This document shows positions 20,601-32,068 of a DNA stretch of 64,000 nt, one piece after another (the stretch's first letter is position 1; every line of letters starts with the position of its first letter). This DNA is from Saccharina japonica (taxonomy: Eukaryota; Sar; Phaeophyceae; Laminariales; Laminariaceae), in NCBI GenBank assembly GCA_008828725.1, contig MEHQ01002323.1, positions 353,349 through 417,348 on the forward strand. Reading direction: 5' to 3'. Below the pieces are notes generated by a model that ran no database searches, was not told the origin of the DNA, and saw nothing but the letters and a program-made list of their open reading frames with translations. Position numbers and translations under genes: made by a program.

Positions 20601-23073
20601 CCGTTGGGTGCCATAGCAGCGCCGGCTTTCTCGTTCGGTATCCGGGTCAGCTTGCTCGTTCGGTATCCGTGCCAGCTTTTGCCCAATCGGTAGTCGCGCC
20701 AGCTGGCCCGTTCGGTAGCCGTGCCAGCTTGCCCGGTCGGTATCTGTGTCGGCTTGCCAGGTAGGTAGCCGTGTCAGCTTACCCATTCGGTAGCGGCGCC
20801 AGCTGGTCCGTAACCGTGTCAGCTTGCCCGTTCGGTATCCCCGTCAGCTTACTTGTTCGGTATTCCCATCAGCTCACTTTTTCGGTATCCGCGTCAGCTT
20901 ACTTTTTCGGTAACCGTGTCAGCTTACCTATTCCGTGTCTGCGTCATCTTGCCCGTTCGGTATCCACGCCAGCTTGCCCTTTCGATAAGCCTGCCACCTT
21001 TACCCATTCGGTAACCACGCCAATCTTAAAAGCTGCGCGCTCACACGATTATTTTGCGGCACTTACATGTGTGTATATTTTGCTCTTATTTATTTCCTGG
21101 GGTATTCTTCTACTCCACAGAGTTGTTTAAGCCCGTCTTGTGACCACGGACTATTACGGGGTGGGCTAATGTAGTAAATAGGGACCTACGGCACACACAA
21201 AAAGCTATACATTTCCCTATTGTTACGAACACTATTTGGTCCTGTTTACTAGTGTTTACTATGGTCCCCCGTAATAAAATATGACGAGGAGTTAATGTGA
21301 GAACAACAACAACAAATAAGCATTACGGGCGTCCATCGTGGGTCACGATTACTACATATGCCCCCCGTAATAGACGCCTGTCAATACCGCAAATCTCAAT
21401 GTCCTACTGGTCGCTATATGTGCCCTGGGCTCCAAAAGAGTTACGAGTAATAGTGACGAGTAATACGTAGTTACGAGTAATAGTTACGCGTAATACGTAG
21501 GTACGCGTAGTATTACGAGTAATACGTAGTTACGAGTGATAATTACGAGTACTGCGTAGTTACGCGTCATAATTACGGGTAATACGTACGTAGTTACGTA
21601 CGAGTAACAGTTAAAGGCAGTCATTCTCGCTGCTCACCAGGCGAGGTTTTCCTGCCGTTTTTCGTCGCTGCCACGGCTGACGCCTTTTTTTTTACGGTTT
21701 CAGTTCATCAGCGGCGGGGGCGACGACAAGGGCTTCCTGTGGGCAATCGACGGCGGTGGGGCTCTGGCGGGGTCTTGTGAGCTCAGTGGGTGAGCTGATG
21801 ATTGTACGACGATCCGCTTAAAGGCCTCGCCCCGTGCGCACTCCTTACCTACGCTCCCAGCAGTTGTTGGTGGTGTTGATGGTGTTGGTGTTGTTGGTGT
21901 TGTTGGCGTTGTGTTGGTGCTGGTGGTGTTGTTGGTGCTGGTGTTGGTTGTATCGGTGTTTTCGTTTTTGTGGCATTTGTTGTTGTCGGTGTTGCTGTTA
22001 TTGGTGTCTGGGAGACCGCTTTTGTTAGTGGGGCTGGACGTGTTGATAGTTTAGTCGCATGGCCAGGCATGACGTGGCACCACATGGCACCGCATCACGT
22101 CCCATGATATTGCATCGCGCGCTGCCGGCTGACTCGACCGCGCCATGTTGCGGCTTCGTCTTCCGCCGCGACTTGCCCCGACTTGACGTACCGCTGCACA
22201 ATACCAGGCACACGGACACGGTTGCCTCTGCGGGCTTCAGCGTGGACGGGAGTCTTGCAGCGAGCGGATGCTACGGAGGTCTGCTCAAGGTCTGGGAGGC
22301 GTCGACGGGTACTTTGAAGCACGTTCTCGAGGGACCGGAAGACATCGAGTGCCTCACGTGAGACCACTTGTTAATAGTTCCCTCCGTTCGCTCAGTTCCC
22401 TCAGGTCCCTCATATCGCTCAGTTCACTCAGTTCATTAAGTTTAATCAGTTTAATCAGCTCAATCAGATCAGAGGTAGTGCGCGTCGCTCAGAGCACAGT
22501 GCTATTGTGTGTGCTTGCTTTTTGTGTGTGCATAATTCCGAGTTTTTCGCGTTTGTGTCCGTATTTGTGTTTAGGTTTTCACTTTTTTTGCTTGTTTTCT
22601 GTGTTTGTGTTCGTGTTTGTGTTTGTATTGTGCTTGATGTGTGTCTGCGCTTGTGTGTCTGTGTGCTTGTGGGTGCGTGCGTGTGTCTTGCGTGCGTTTT
22701 TTTTTCTGGCCCTGTGCGTCTGTGAGCCAACACCCTGCCAGGCCCACCCACCCCTCGACGTTGTCCTCGTCCACCCGAAGCGACCGCTCGAACGAATCCT
22801 TCGCCTCCTTCCACCTGGTGTATATGTGTTTGTGCGTGCGCGTGTAGTGTGCGTTTTCGTTCAACTCCAGGCGGAAGTTTAAGGGAGTTACTCCCGACGA
22901 GTCGCTTTTTTAGTGCAGCGCGAGTTTTCGTCTCTCTCCTTTCGCAGTGTGGTGGTGCCCTCACTAGTTTTGGATCTATCGAACGGTGATCGAGGTCGAT
23001 ACGATACCGATATAAACAAAAAGAGTAATCGGTACGATTTCGATATTTGATACTGTACATCGAAGATTTCCTT

Positions 23074-23104
<31 letters not shown>

Positions 23105-26100
23105 GTCCATCCCATTTATTATCTTCGCCCTTCCTTTCTCTCTCCTCCCTAGTCGTAACTCAGATCCGGGGTCACAAAGTAGGCTCCTCTCCCTCCTCCC
23201 CCACTACGGTTCTTGCCTTGCATTTTTATCGCGAGAAGACTTCAGCCTTCCCTTCCCTCGTCGACTCGCATCGAATTGTGCCTACCCACGCTACTATTAA
23301 TTGGCGCTCTCAGCAGTTGATTCCGTTTTTTATTTATTTTTGCAAATAAACTCAAAAGTCTGACCCACGTGAGATTCGAACTCCAGACATCAACGTTCAG
23401 AAGCGTTCGAGGTTACCTCTAGACCATCGGGGCGACCGACCAGTATCTCAGTATCTGCTTAAAATTCACGCGGGTTGCCAGGGGATGGAGAGCAAAACAC
23501 GTTCGATATTCCGATATATCCAAAGTTCGGTATCATATATCGAAAGCTCGATATTTTGATATATTATTCCGATACAATATCCAACACTGTTATCACTGAT
23601 ACGATATGCTGAAAGTTCGATATTTCGATGAATCGAAACTTAAATACGTTCGATTTCGATATGTCGAAAGTTCGATATCTCGGTATATCGGACCCTTTTC
23701 GTTTAGTATCTGCCAAAAAAAAACACGGGGATGCCACAGGGGGTGGAAAGCAAAATACGTTCGATACGATATATGCATAAAACAAGCAAAAGGGGGTGCC
23801 AGGGGATGGAGGGCTAAACACGTCCGATTTTGATATATCGAAATATTTCGATATATATCCAAAATCTCGATAGGGATATCCAACGTTAGCCTTCACTATC
23901 TCGCTCGTTGGCGCGCGACCCCTTGGGAGCATGTTTTCGACGCAAGCTTTCACGTGTCCACCGCCCGACCATCGACCGTACCGAAGCTTTCCAGTGCTGG
24001 AATTACGTGTGACGCTGGAAAAATGTTGCAGAAGTTGGTCGTTAGTGGCGATAGATCTGGGGCATTTACGGCAACGGCCTCAGAAATCCCGAAACGCATC
24101 AATTCAATTGCGATGTGCGACTCCAGGGGACAGGGTACGCGTATCCCAGGCGCCCTTGTGCGGCTGCGCGCCTCCGACGGTATTGTTGACGAGCGACACT
24201 TTGGCATGAAGCCCTAACCATGGTGCAGCATGGTCCGTTTGGACGCGTCCATTGCTGTGTTGTGTTGGTGGTGTTGGTGTTGGTGTTGGTGTTGATGTTG
24301 GTGTTGGGTGGTGCTGTTGTTGGCGTTGGGGTTGGTGTGCGTTGGTGTTGGTATTGGTGTCGGTGTCGGTGTTGGTGTTGGTGTTGGTATTGGTGCTGGT
24401 GTTGTTGGTGTTGGTGTTGGTGTTGGTGTTGGTGTTGGTGTTGTTGTTGGCGTTGGGGTTGGTGTTGGGGTTGGTGTTGGTGTTGGTGTGCGTTGGTGTT
24501 GGTATTGGTGTTGGTGTTGGTGTTGGGGTTTGTGTTGTTGTTGTTGTTGTTGTTGTTGGTGTTGGTGTTGTTGTTGGCGTTGGGGTTGGTGTTGTTGTTG
24601 TTGTTGTTGGTGTTGTTGTTGGCGTTGGGGTTGGTGTTGTTGTTGTTGGTGTTGGTGTTGGTGGTGGTGTTAGTGTTGGTGCTGGTGGTCTCACATGAAC
24701 TCATCGCCATAATCTAATACGGGGGGGGGGGGGGGCGTACGTAGAAGCCACGCCACAGCAGTACGAAGAGGTGGTACTTTATGCGTATTTCGGGTGGGCA
24801 TATGTAGTAAGTAGTAATCAGAACCCCATGATGGAACAAAAACACAGGTACCCCCTGATGTATGCACACCACGTTTGGTTCTGAATACTAGGTTTCCCCG
24901 TATTACTCCGTGGTCACGTAACAGACTCTCCAATAACTCTGGAGCGGAAGAATGCCTCGCAAGGGAAAAAGTGAAGAATAAATTATTCCCCTGCCGATTT
25001 TTGACAGGTGGCACACGGTGGGGAACGTTTTGCTGACGGGGAGCCAAGACGGCACGGTGTGGATGTGGGAGGCGACGGCTGGCACCTGTATGCAGGTTAG
25101 GGCTGCGGTCTCGAGCAATCGGGCGCAGAATTTTCGGAGATTTGGCTTGTGCTGACTGCCAGTACGTAATGTTTTGCGATTTGGACCAGTTTCGACAACA
25201 TGGTTGATAGCCAACACTAACTTATCATTGCATGCCCATTCCACGAAATTTCCCAGAATAATTCCGAGAACGTTTCTAGCCGATCGCGGTTAGGGTTGGA
25301 GTTAAAAGGACAACATGGTTGATAGTAAACACTTAAGTTCTCAGTACATCTTGATTACGAGGAATTTTCCGGCTTGGTTCCGAGATATTTCCCATATTCA
25401 TTGCGAGAAACTTCCGAGCTTATTTCCGAAAAAAAAACCAACATCGTTGCGAGAAAATACCCAGCTTTGTTGCGAGAATTTCCCCAGATTATTACCGAGA
25501 AATTTTCCAGAATCATCCCGAGAATTTTCTTGCGGTCGGGGTTCGGGTTGTGGATGGAGTTATAGGGTTCGTAGTGGTTTTTTTAATCTATTTTTATTTC
25601 AACCATTTTGTCGACCCTCAGGCCAAGGTTTATACTGCTGTTCATTGGCATCCCTAACTGTATTCATACAGCCCTGCTGCTGGCTGTACGGTACTTGTAT
25701 TGAGCGCTCCACTTTGTAATCGATCGCAACTCCTATGCATTATTTTTGCTATCAATCAGGCCTGTTCATGGGTCGGACCAGACTCTCGCGGGTCGGGTCG
25801 GGTCGGGTCGGGTCGGGTAAGGGTGACCCGATCCGACCCGCGAGAGCTTGAAGATCTCCTGCCCGACGGCGCGAACCGCACCCCCCCCCCCCCCTCCTTC
25901 CCCCCATCCCTCCTATTCCCCCCGTCCAACCCTTCTTCCCGACAGGTGTTTGCGGGGCACGAGAAGAAGGTGTCTTGCGTGATGTTTACCAGTTCGGGGA
26001 AGGCTGTTGTGACGGGTTCTGACGACGCAACGGTAAGGGTTTGGGCGCCGCGGACGGGGGAGTGCCGCCACGCCTTCAGCGGCCACGGCTTCCACGTGGG

Positions 26101-29100
26101 CGCGGTAACGTGCCTCGCCAGGTGGGTCTTTGTTGTTGCCGCCGGCGACGCAGTAGTGGTAGCAGTAGCAGTAGCAGTAGCAGTAGCAGTAGTATAAGCT
26201 GTGGTAGTAGTTGGAGCAACAGCAGTAGTAGTAGTATTAATAGCAGGAGAAGTAGCAATATTAGAAGCTGCAGTAGGAGTAGGTGCAGCAGTAGCAGTAG
26301 TAGCAGTAGTAGTAGTAGCAGCAGCAGCTGCAGTTGCAGTTGCAGCAGTAGAAGCTGCAATAGAAGTAGGAACAGCAGTAGCAGCAGCTGTAGTAGCAGT
26401 AGCAGTAACAGTGGAAGTAACAGGCGCAGAGGCTTGTAGTAACAACAGCTGTAGAAGCCGTCCGGCGTTTTATCAACGAACGATGATAACTGCAGTTTCA
26501 TTACACGGTAGTGTACCTGCGATCGGCCGCTGTCGTCGCTGGCTATCTTTCGACGCTATGCACCCCGCACTCGTAGACCCCCCCACTTGCCACACACGAA
26601 AACCAAAACCAAAACTGAAAACCTAAACGAACACGAAATTATAAAACTAAAGTTAAAGCGGAAACGAAAAACGAGAACAAACGCGAAAACCAAAAACGTA
26701 AATGAAAACGAAAACGAAAAACGAAAAACGAAGAACAAAAACACACACGAAACGTGAAACACGAAATAAACTGAAAACTCCACCCCCCCCCCCGCCCGCT
26801 CGCCTCCGCCCCCCTCCCCCGTTTCTAATCCCGGTAGCCACCCCGACCCGGCCCAGTCGCCCCTGGTGATGTCCGGTGGAGAGGATGGAACGGCGAGGGT
26901 AATGCACGTGCAGAACAAGCGCGTGGTGGGGACCATGGTGCACTGCGACGCGGGAGAGGTAAGGCTATATATAACCCTTTTTACTGCCACACTTGCACGT
27001 AACCTTGTATATACCGTACAGCAGCAGTGGTGGTCCCTCTATAGTGCCGGTTGAGTAGTGCCGGCTTGCCCGCTTTAGGGTCGTTCTTATCGAGCAATTT
27101 TTCCCGAAAAAAATCCAAATATTTTTTTCCGCGCAATTTTTATGGATTTCCATATTTTCCAAAAAGGATGCCCAAATGTTGGAATGCTAAGCCTTCCAAA
27201 TATTTTTCCCTCTTTTAAAATTCCAAACTTTCCAAATAAATCCTGATTTTTTCTTGCTTTTCGTGTTTTTTTTTCGGAATTTGTTTTTGGAAATTTGGAA
27301 AAAAAAGAGATGCTCGATAAGAACGACCTTTACTCGTAGTGCCGGTGAGACCGCTTGGCATAGATGGGAATATAACCGATGTGGCAGCGTGCGGAGGACG
27401 CATGCTACGAGAGAGGTGCACCATTTCTGCCTTCTGAGGGTAGTCGGGTCACTTGAGGAGCTCTATACCTGCAGTAGCCTGCACACTGATTTTGGAGGGA
27501 AAACAAAAGCGCTACGTATAATACATACGTACCCGATGAACGATCCCCATGGCCTATAACGAGACAACACAAAAAATACGGCAACACAAAAATGGAATTC
27601 CGACGGTTTTGGGTTAAATCCCTTAAGAACTGGTCCAACGTATTTGGGGACAAACTATTTGGAACTAGTGTGGGATAAGTTTTTTTAGTTCTGAATGGGT
27701 TAAGGAGCCCCGTCGTCGTTCCGAAAACGTTTCTGCCAAAAAAAAGTACAGTACCTCTATCGTATATAGCACGCGTCGGAGGGAATAGTGCCGGTTGCCA
27801 CTATAGTGTCTGGCGCATACATACCGGCACTATAGAGGAACCATATTTCTGCTGTGCGGCGTTATCTAAGTATAATTTCATTGTAGTGTTGGCTGGCGCA
27901 CACATACCGGCACTGTAGAGGGACCATTACTGCTGTACGGCGTTATCTAAGTCATAATTTGATTGTATTGTTGCCTGGCGCACACCGCACTATCTACAGA
28001 GGGAACTTTTCTGCTGTACGGCGTTATCTGAGTCTAATTTCAAGTATTTTGTCTGCAAAACGGGAGTGCAGCCCTATATGAAGGAGGTTAAAGGGAAGGC
28101 TTGCGGTAGCGAAAAGCGTCGCGCGTGTTTCCCTCGAACCACTTTTTTTGTCGGGTGCTGCTATTACGGGCAAGGACCATAGTAAACACTAGTAAATAGG
28201 GGACCTACGGTAGACACTAAAGCCTATATATTTACCTATTTTTACTATCAAGATTTGGTCGTATTTGCTATGGTCCCCCGTAATAGTACACACTGCTGTA
28301 CGGTATTTTACCATTAGGGCCCATCTTAACGAAGACAGTAAAACTTCAATTTGGAAAATAAAATCCGATTTGAATGTGATTTCGCAAAAAAAAAGTGGTT
28401 TGCGTCCTATGGGGAATAGTGAATTGCTCGTTCAAATATTTATGAAATCGAAAAAACGCAGCATGCGTCACAGCGCCCAGGTGAAAAAAATCGACGAGAG
28501 GAGACGAGAGGGAAAGCATGCGTCGACGCGTGCGCGCCGCCGCCAGCATACTTTTGCTTTTGACCGCCCAGGCTAGGAAGCTATCGCTCTCAGGTTCTCC
28601 TGGGTGGGCGTAGGGATCCCTGGAACGCCACGGGCGAGACAGGGGCGGCGATGGTGTTATCGAAGTCTTGAGCGTATCATGCTGTTTTTGGGTCGATCGC
28701 TCGGTTTTTTATCGAGTTGGAGCATCGAGCTGGTTGAAAAGTTGGGATTGCGACCGCCATGATTGGTTTTGAGGCGCTACCGCCGGGGTACGCTGTGCTA
28801 TGGTCTATAGGCGTGGGCGCGGCTGTTGTCCCGGTGGCCTCGGGTTGTGGTTCACGTGTTGTCGCCTCGGTCGTGGTCATCGATGCCACCAAGAAATGAC
28901 CAGATTGTACCGGGGGCGTTTGCCCACCGTGGACATGCCGGTCCAAGTCGGGCCAACTCCTCAATTTGATTTGAATTCTTTGGAAAAGAAGGTCCTGGGA
29001 CCTTTTTGGTTTTTTCGTCCAATTCAAATTGATTAGACCCCAAGATCCTAATCTTTGATGCTGGTGCGTGTGTTGACCAATGAAAAGCGTATTTGAATTT

Positions 29101-30771
29101 TATTTTTTCCAAATTGGATTTATTTTATACTCGTTAATACGGGCCCTTGATGCTGGTGCGTGTGTTGACCAATGACAAGCGTATTTGAATTTTATTTTTT
29201 CCAAATTGGATTTATTTTATACTCGTTAATACGGGCCCTACAATGACAAGCGTATTTGAATTTTATTTTTTCCAAATTGGATTTATTTTATACTCGTTAA
29301 TACGGGCCCTTAGGGCCAAAATTTAACGAGTATAAAATAAATTCAATTTGGAAAAAATAAAATTCAAATTCGCTTTTCATTGGTCAACACACGCACCAGC
29401 ACCGAATATTATGCCCCAAGATCCTAATATTTGGTGCTGGTGCGTGTGTTGACCAATGAAAAGCGGATTTTTTTTTTTTTTTTTCCAAATTGAATTTCTT
29501 TCTTCTTCGTTAAAACGGGCCCTTATGTACCTAAATATAAGAAACGTTTGGATTAAATATTGGTGTACAACCGGTCCTTATATTTACGGACAGAATGGTA
29601 GGGGGGGGGTCGTAAAACCTCAAAAGCGTTTATGAAATTCCTCTAATGTAGTACTGTAATAGTAATCATAACTAACGAGTATGGACCCAAAAAACATTTA
29701 TTCTCCCGTGTTTACATACTGGTGTCATTTTTTGGTTCAACCTCTCGCCCAAAACACGGCTAGCCTTGCTCTCGCTCGCGAACAGTACGTAGTGTTGCAG
29801 CGTGTATACAACATAGAGTATGTAAACTATGGTATTGACAGTCAAGCACAAAAGGCAGGCTCTATTAATAGTTACCCCATAATATAGGGGGGCTTGTTAT
29901 ACATTATAAATATATATATATATACCTCACCCAATAGCCGACTTTGAGTGGAATTGTAAGCCGCCTACCACTCTGGTCAGAAATACAATCCCCGTCCCGT
30001 CTCTGATGTCAATAATCAAACGGTGATTATGTTTCAGTTCAGAGTGTTTCATGATACAAGCCCGATGCGCAACTAATGAATCCCATGGGCCAGGTGTCTT
30101 TAAACGAACAGTACTGCTGTAAACGAGGGCTGACGCGTGGGGCGGCCCGGGCGCGGGCGCGGGCGCGGGCGCGGTGCCGATCGGGGCCGGGTGGCGCACG
30201 GTAGAGCCGGTTTCCCGCGGGGCATGCCGAAGCGGCATAGTCCTGAAGAGTCATTCGGACATCATCATCACCATCACCACCACTACCGAAGCGTATTTTA
30301 GTCGAAATGTGTTGGGTAGGTAACCTGGTATGATAGCTCCGATAGGATTTTTTGTTGTTGTTGTTGTTGGCCAATATTGGTCTGGCTGACGGGAGCCCTA
30401 ACCCCTTAAGAAACGGCCCCATGTTTTTGGCGACAAACTACTTGAAATTTGTGTGGGATACGTTTTGCAGCTCTGAAAAGGTTACGTAGCCCCTTTAGAA
30501 CGGAACTCCCGTTGCGGGGAAAAAAGAAAAATCACTTGGAACTAAAGTCTTACCTGGTACCACTCTGTCCCGTAATATAAGCACCTTTTACACATGAATA
30601 TTCAATAAAAACGATTATAATATTTAGGGACAGGGTGGTGTACCGTAGCTACGAGCACGGATCTTTTTGAGCGATGTAATATGATGCGATGCGATGCGAT
30701 GAGATGCAATGCAATGCAATGCACGCTGGCAACCAAAAACGTTGATGAAAGTATATACGAGCGACAACAAC

Positions 30772-30816
<45 letters not shown>

Positions 30817-31069
30817 AACCAACAACCAACAACCAACAACCAACAACATTACCTCTCTCTTTTTTCGATTTGGTCCTGTTGCTTTTGCAACAACGCCTCC
30901 GTCACAGGGATCTGTCGAAGCTGTTGGGTTTTGCGCCACACATCCTTGGGTGGCGACGGGGGGCACCGACGGAGGGCTCAAGGTTTGGGACTCGGTGTCG
31001 GGGACGTGCAGACACATGTGCACGCACCCCGCGGGCGTGACGAAGCTCGAGTGGCACCCGGCAGCCCCG
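17656..31069 (+). CDS. WD40-repeat protein of the AAMP/Sqt1 type, 3' end missing
   Basis: Eight exons with correct splice borders and phases are seen: 17656-17754, 19964-20137, 21704-21789, 22208-22357, 25008-25095, 25946-26121, 26838-26958 and 30908-31069. They give 352 residues. An acidic N-terminal stretch (about residues 44-60) precedes WD repeats recognisable by [72 protein letters not shown] and GTDGGLKVW. The order and the acidic leader match human AAMP and yeast Sqt1, a co-translational chaperone of ribosomal protein uL16 (Rpl10), so a role in ribosome assembly is inferred. The last visible exon ends EWHPAAP at a good donor. One or two WD blades, about 60-80 residues, should follow but were not found before the atpI block. 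Introns reach 3.9 kb and hold many microsatellites and transposon-like repeats. Confidence 0.85.
17949..18119. mobile_element. family B miniature inverted-repeat element
   Basis: This is the cleanest copy. The left end is TACAGGACACCTAATAAGAA and the right end is the inverse TTCTTATTATGTGTCCTGTA. It lies in intron 1 of the AAMP-like gene. Confidence 0.8.
19794..19935. repeat. repeat family J with GC-rich hairpin, copy 1
   Basis: CCTCTTGGCATTTTCAAGTC is followed by GGGCGGCGTCAGCCGCCCGC and GGAGCGGAGCC. The second copy is at 46296-46440. It overlaps the acceptor-side intron sequence just before AAMP-gene exon 2. Confidence 0.65.
20610..21030. repeat. 24-25 bp minisatellite
   Basis: About 17 imperfect tandem copies of a unit like CCCGTTCGGTATCCGTGTCA plus GCTTG. 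It lies in intron 2 of the AAMP-like gene. Confidence 0.9.
21152..21276. mobile_element. family E inverted-repeat element, copy 2
   Basis: The ends are TATTACGGGGTGGGCTAATG (degenerate) and TACTATGGTCCCCCGTAATA. The interior holds GGGACCTACGGCACACAC. It lies in an intron of the AAMP-like gene. Confidence 0.75.
21430..21612. repeat. tandem GTTACGAGTAATAC-type repeat
   Basis: About ten imperfect units built from TACGAGTAATA and CGTAGT lie in intron 2 of the AAMP-like gene. Confidence 0.85.
21862..22012. repeat. GTTGGT-rich microsatellite
   Basis: An imperfect run of GTTGGTGTT units in AAMP-gene intron 3. Confidence 0.9.
22985..23885. repeat. CGATATATCG-rich satellite-like block
   Basis: Many CGATAT and GATATATCGAAAGTTCGAT units occur. 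A longer unit containing TGCCAGGGGATGGAG and AAACACGTTCGAT repeats at 23468, 23730 and 23793. The tRNA-like sequence and a 27-T run lie within or beside it. It is in AAMP-gene intron 4. Confidence 0.75.
23359..23437 (-). other. tRNA-like sequence (pseudo-tRNA or SINE head)
   Basis: On the minus strand there is an A-box-like GATGGTCTAGAGGTAACC, a short stem with loop CTTCTGAA, and a B-box-like GAGTTCGAATCTC, spaced as in a tRNA and followed by TTTT. The 5' and 3' ends do not form an acceptor stem and the T stem has mismatches, so a functional tRNA is unlikely. The loop would place a CTG anticodon. Confidence 0.4.
24252..24690. repeat. long GTTGGT microsatellite
   Basis: About 440 bp of GTT/GGT hexamer variants in intron 4 of the AAMP-like gene. 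Confidence 0.95.
25790..25850. repeat. GGGTC tandem run with inverted counterpart
   Basis: Five GGGTC units are followed by GACCCGATCCGACCCGCGAG, the inverse of the CTCGCGGGTCGGG that precedes them. It can form a hairpin. Related blocks lie at 36765-36900 and 59260-59360. Confidence 0.8.
26153..26445. repeat. GTAGCA-type microsatellite
   Basis: About 290 bp of GTAGCA/GTA variants directly after exon 6 of the AAMP-like gene. Confidence 0.95.
27397..27777. mobile_element. family G element with GGAG target duplication, carrying a family C insert
   Basis: The ends are GACGCATGCTACGAGAGAGG and CCTCTATCGTATATAGCACG, then CGTC. GGAG flanks both sides. A family C copy sits at 27618-27699. It lies in intron 7 of the AAMP-like gene. 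Confidence 0.8.
27618..27699. mobile_element. family C element inserted in a family G element
   Basis: It is flanked by TTAA at 27614 and 27700 and contains CTTAAGAACTGGTCCAACG and AGTTCTGAATGGG. The host family G sequence at 31612 reads TTGGGTTAAGGAGCC without the insert. Confidence 0.8.
27778..28035. repeat. about 88-bp tandem repeat with ACCGGCACTATAGAGG ends
   Basis: Three units each contain ACCGGCACTRTAGAGG, CTGCTGTRCGGCGTTATCTA and TGGCGCACAC. A related inverted pair occurs at 33740-33900. It lies in AAMP-gene intron 7. Confidence 0.8.
28162..28285. mobile_element. family E inverted-repeat element, copy 3
   Basis: The ends are TATTACGGGCAAGGACCATA and GCTATGGTCCCCCGTAATA. The interior is GGGGACCTACGGTAGACACT. 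It lies in an intron of the AAMP-like gene. Confidence 0.75.
29035..29520. repeat. tandem triplication followed by inverted copies
   Basis: Three direct units (CCAATGACAAGCGTATTTGA, TTGGATTTATTTTATACTCG, TTAATACGGGCCC) span 29037-29312. An inverted copy (AACGAGTATAAAATAAATTC and onward) follows from about 29320, then a direct copy from 29415. The arms can form a stem of more than 90 bp. It lies in AAMP-gene intron 7. Confidence 0.85.
30140..30180. repeat. GGGCGC tandem run
   Basis: GC-rich GGGCGCGGGCGC units in AAMP-gene intron 7. Confidence 0.8.
30412..30480. mobile_element. family C element, degenerate copy
   Basis: It begins CCCCTTAAGAAACGGCCCCA, has the GGCGACAAACTACTTG interior and ends GCTCTGAAAAGG. 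The flanks CTAA and TTAC are decayed TTAA sites. Confidence 0.6.
30549..30647. mobile_element. family I inverted repeat
   Basis: Inverted arms GGTACCACTCTGTCCCGTAA and TAGGGACAGGGTGGTGTACC. Similar arms occur at 33227-33300 and single arms at 29570, 41720 and 52980. Confidence 0.65.
30768..30846. repeat. CAACAA microsatellite
   Basis: A (CAA)n and (CCAACAA)n run about 60 bp before the last visible exon of the AAMP-like gene. Confidence 0.95.
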
Positions 31070-31274
31070 GTGAGAAAGCAAATACCGCCCTGTCCGGGAA
31101 TATGAGACACGGTTGGGGACTCTGTTTTTTTTTTCGCATGCTACGATAGAGGTGCACAATGTTTTTTTTGTTCGAGGGTGGTCACTTGAGGAGCGCCATA
31201 CTTATAGTAAGTAATGGTAAGTAAAAAACTGATTTTGGAGGGGAAAAAAAGTGTTGCCTGATGAACAATCTCAT

Positions 31275-31523
31275 GACGCGTGCTACGGTAGAGGTATCAC
31301 TTTTTGGCTGAATCGTTTTCTGAACGATCGGGCTCCTTAACCCAAATTCATCGGACTTTCATTTTTGTGACGAAATATGTTTCAGAGTATACTTTGGTCA
31401 TGAGATTTCCCATCCGGCAGCACTTTTATTTTCCGCCAAAATCATCTTGTTCGGTGAGGTATGACGCTCCTTAAGTTAAGAGCTCAGAAAAAACATGGTG
31501 CACCTCTATCGTAGCATGCGTCT
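31275..31523. mobile_element. family G element with TCAT target duplication
   Basis: The ends are GACGCGTGCTACGGTAGAGG and CCTCTATCGTAGCATGCGTC, flanked by TCAT on both sides. The interior matches the copy at 10500 (GGCTCCTTAACCCAAA, TTCGGTGAGGTATGA). Truncated family G pieces flank it at 31134-31260 and 31524-31700. Confidence 0.85.
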
Positions 31524-31784
31524 CATGACCCAAGTAAGTATACTCTGAAACATGTTGGCAACACAAGCATGAAAGTACGACAATTTTGGGTCAACACAAG
31601 CATGAAAGTACGACGATCTTGGGTTAAGGAGCCCAGCCGTTCGGAAAAAAAAAAACTGAAAAAAAAAGTGCTCGTGTTAGACCTCTATCGTAGCAAGCGA
31701 TGATACGCGTATCAAAATGGGGATTTATGATTACCGGCCGGAACGGTGTGTCGGTTTGACGGCACTCTTTTCCCCTTGACCGAT

Positions 31785-31905
31785 AGCCGTCAATGACAGC
31801 CGTCAAGGACAGAAGTCAAGGACAGACGTCAAGTACAGACGTCAAGGACAGACGTTAATGACAGACGTCAAGGACAGCCGTCAAGGACAGCCGTCAAGAA
31901 AATGA
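31785..31905. repeat. 13-bp minisatellite GACAGACGTCAAG
   Basis: At least seven adjoining units with A/C variation in the sixth base (GACAGCCGTCAAG, GACAGACGTCAAG), just before the N base at 32068. Confidence 0.9.
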
Positions 31906-32067
31906 GCTTCCCACACCAAAACTGTTGATAGCACGAGCCATTCGAAAGAGGCCTTGACGGGTCAAAAATGGCGAAAATAGCAATAGGCCGTCAACCGACG
32001 TATGCTATTTGTTGAGAAGACGACGCTCATCATTGGGTGGCACGATTGGCCTTGGGGCAAGGGGGGG

Positions 32068-32068
32068 N
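32068..32068. other. single unknown base at contig junction
   Basis: One N sits between a poly-G run ending the AAMP-gene intron sequence and the start of AT-rich plastid-type coding sequence. Base composition and content change abruptly at this point, so it is read as a joined or chimeric contig edge. Confidence 0.7.

Noticed and set aside
24099..24717. Long frames on both strands (up to about 200 codons) of Asn/Thr or Val/Gly
   Set aside because: They are artefacts of the GTTGGT microsatellite. All six frames are open because the repeat contains no stop.
26041..26626. Ser, Ala, Leu or Val-rich frames after the AAMP-like exon 6
   Set aside because: A GTAGCA microsatellite in an intron. The exon ends at a proper donor at 26121.
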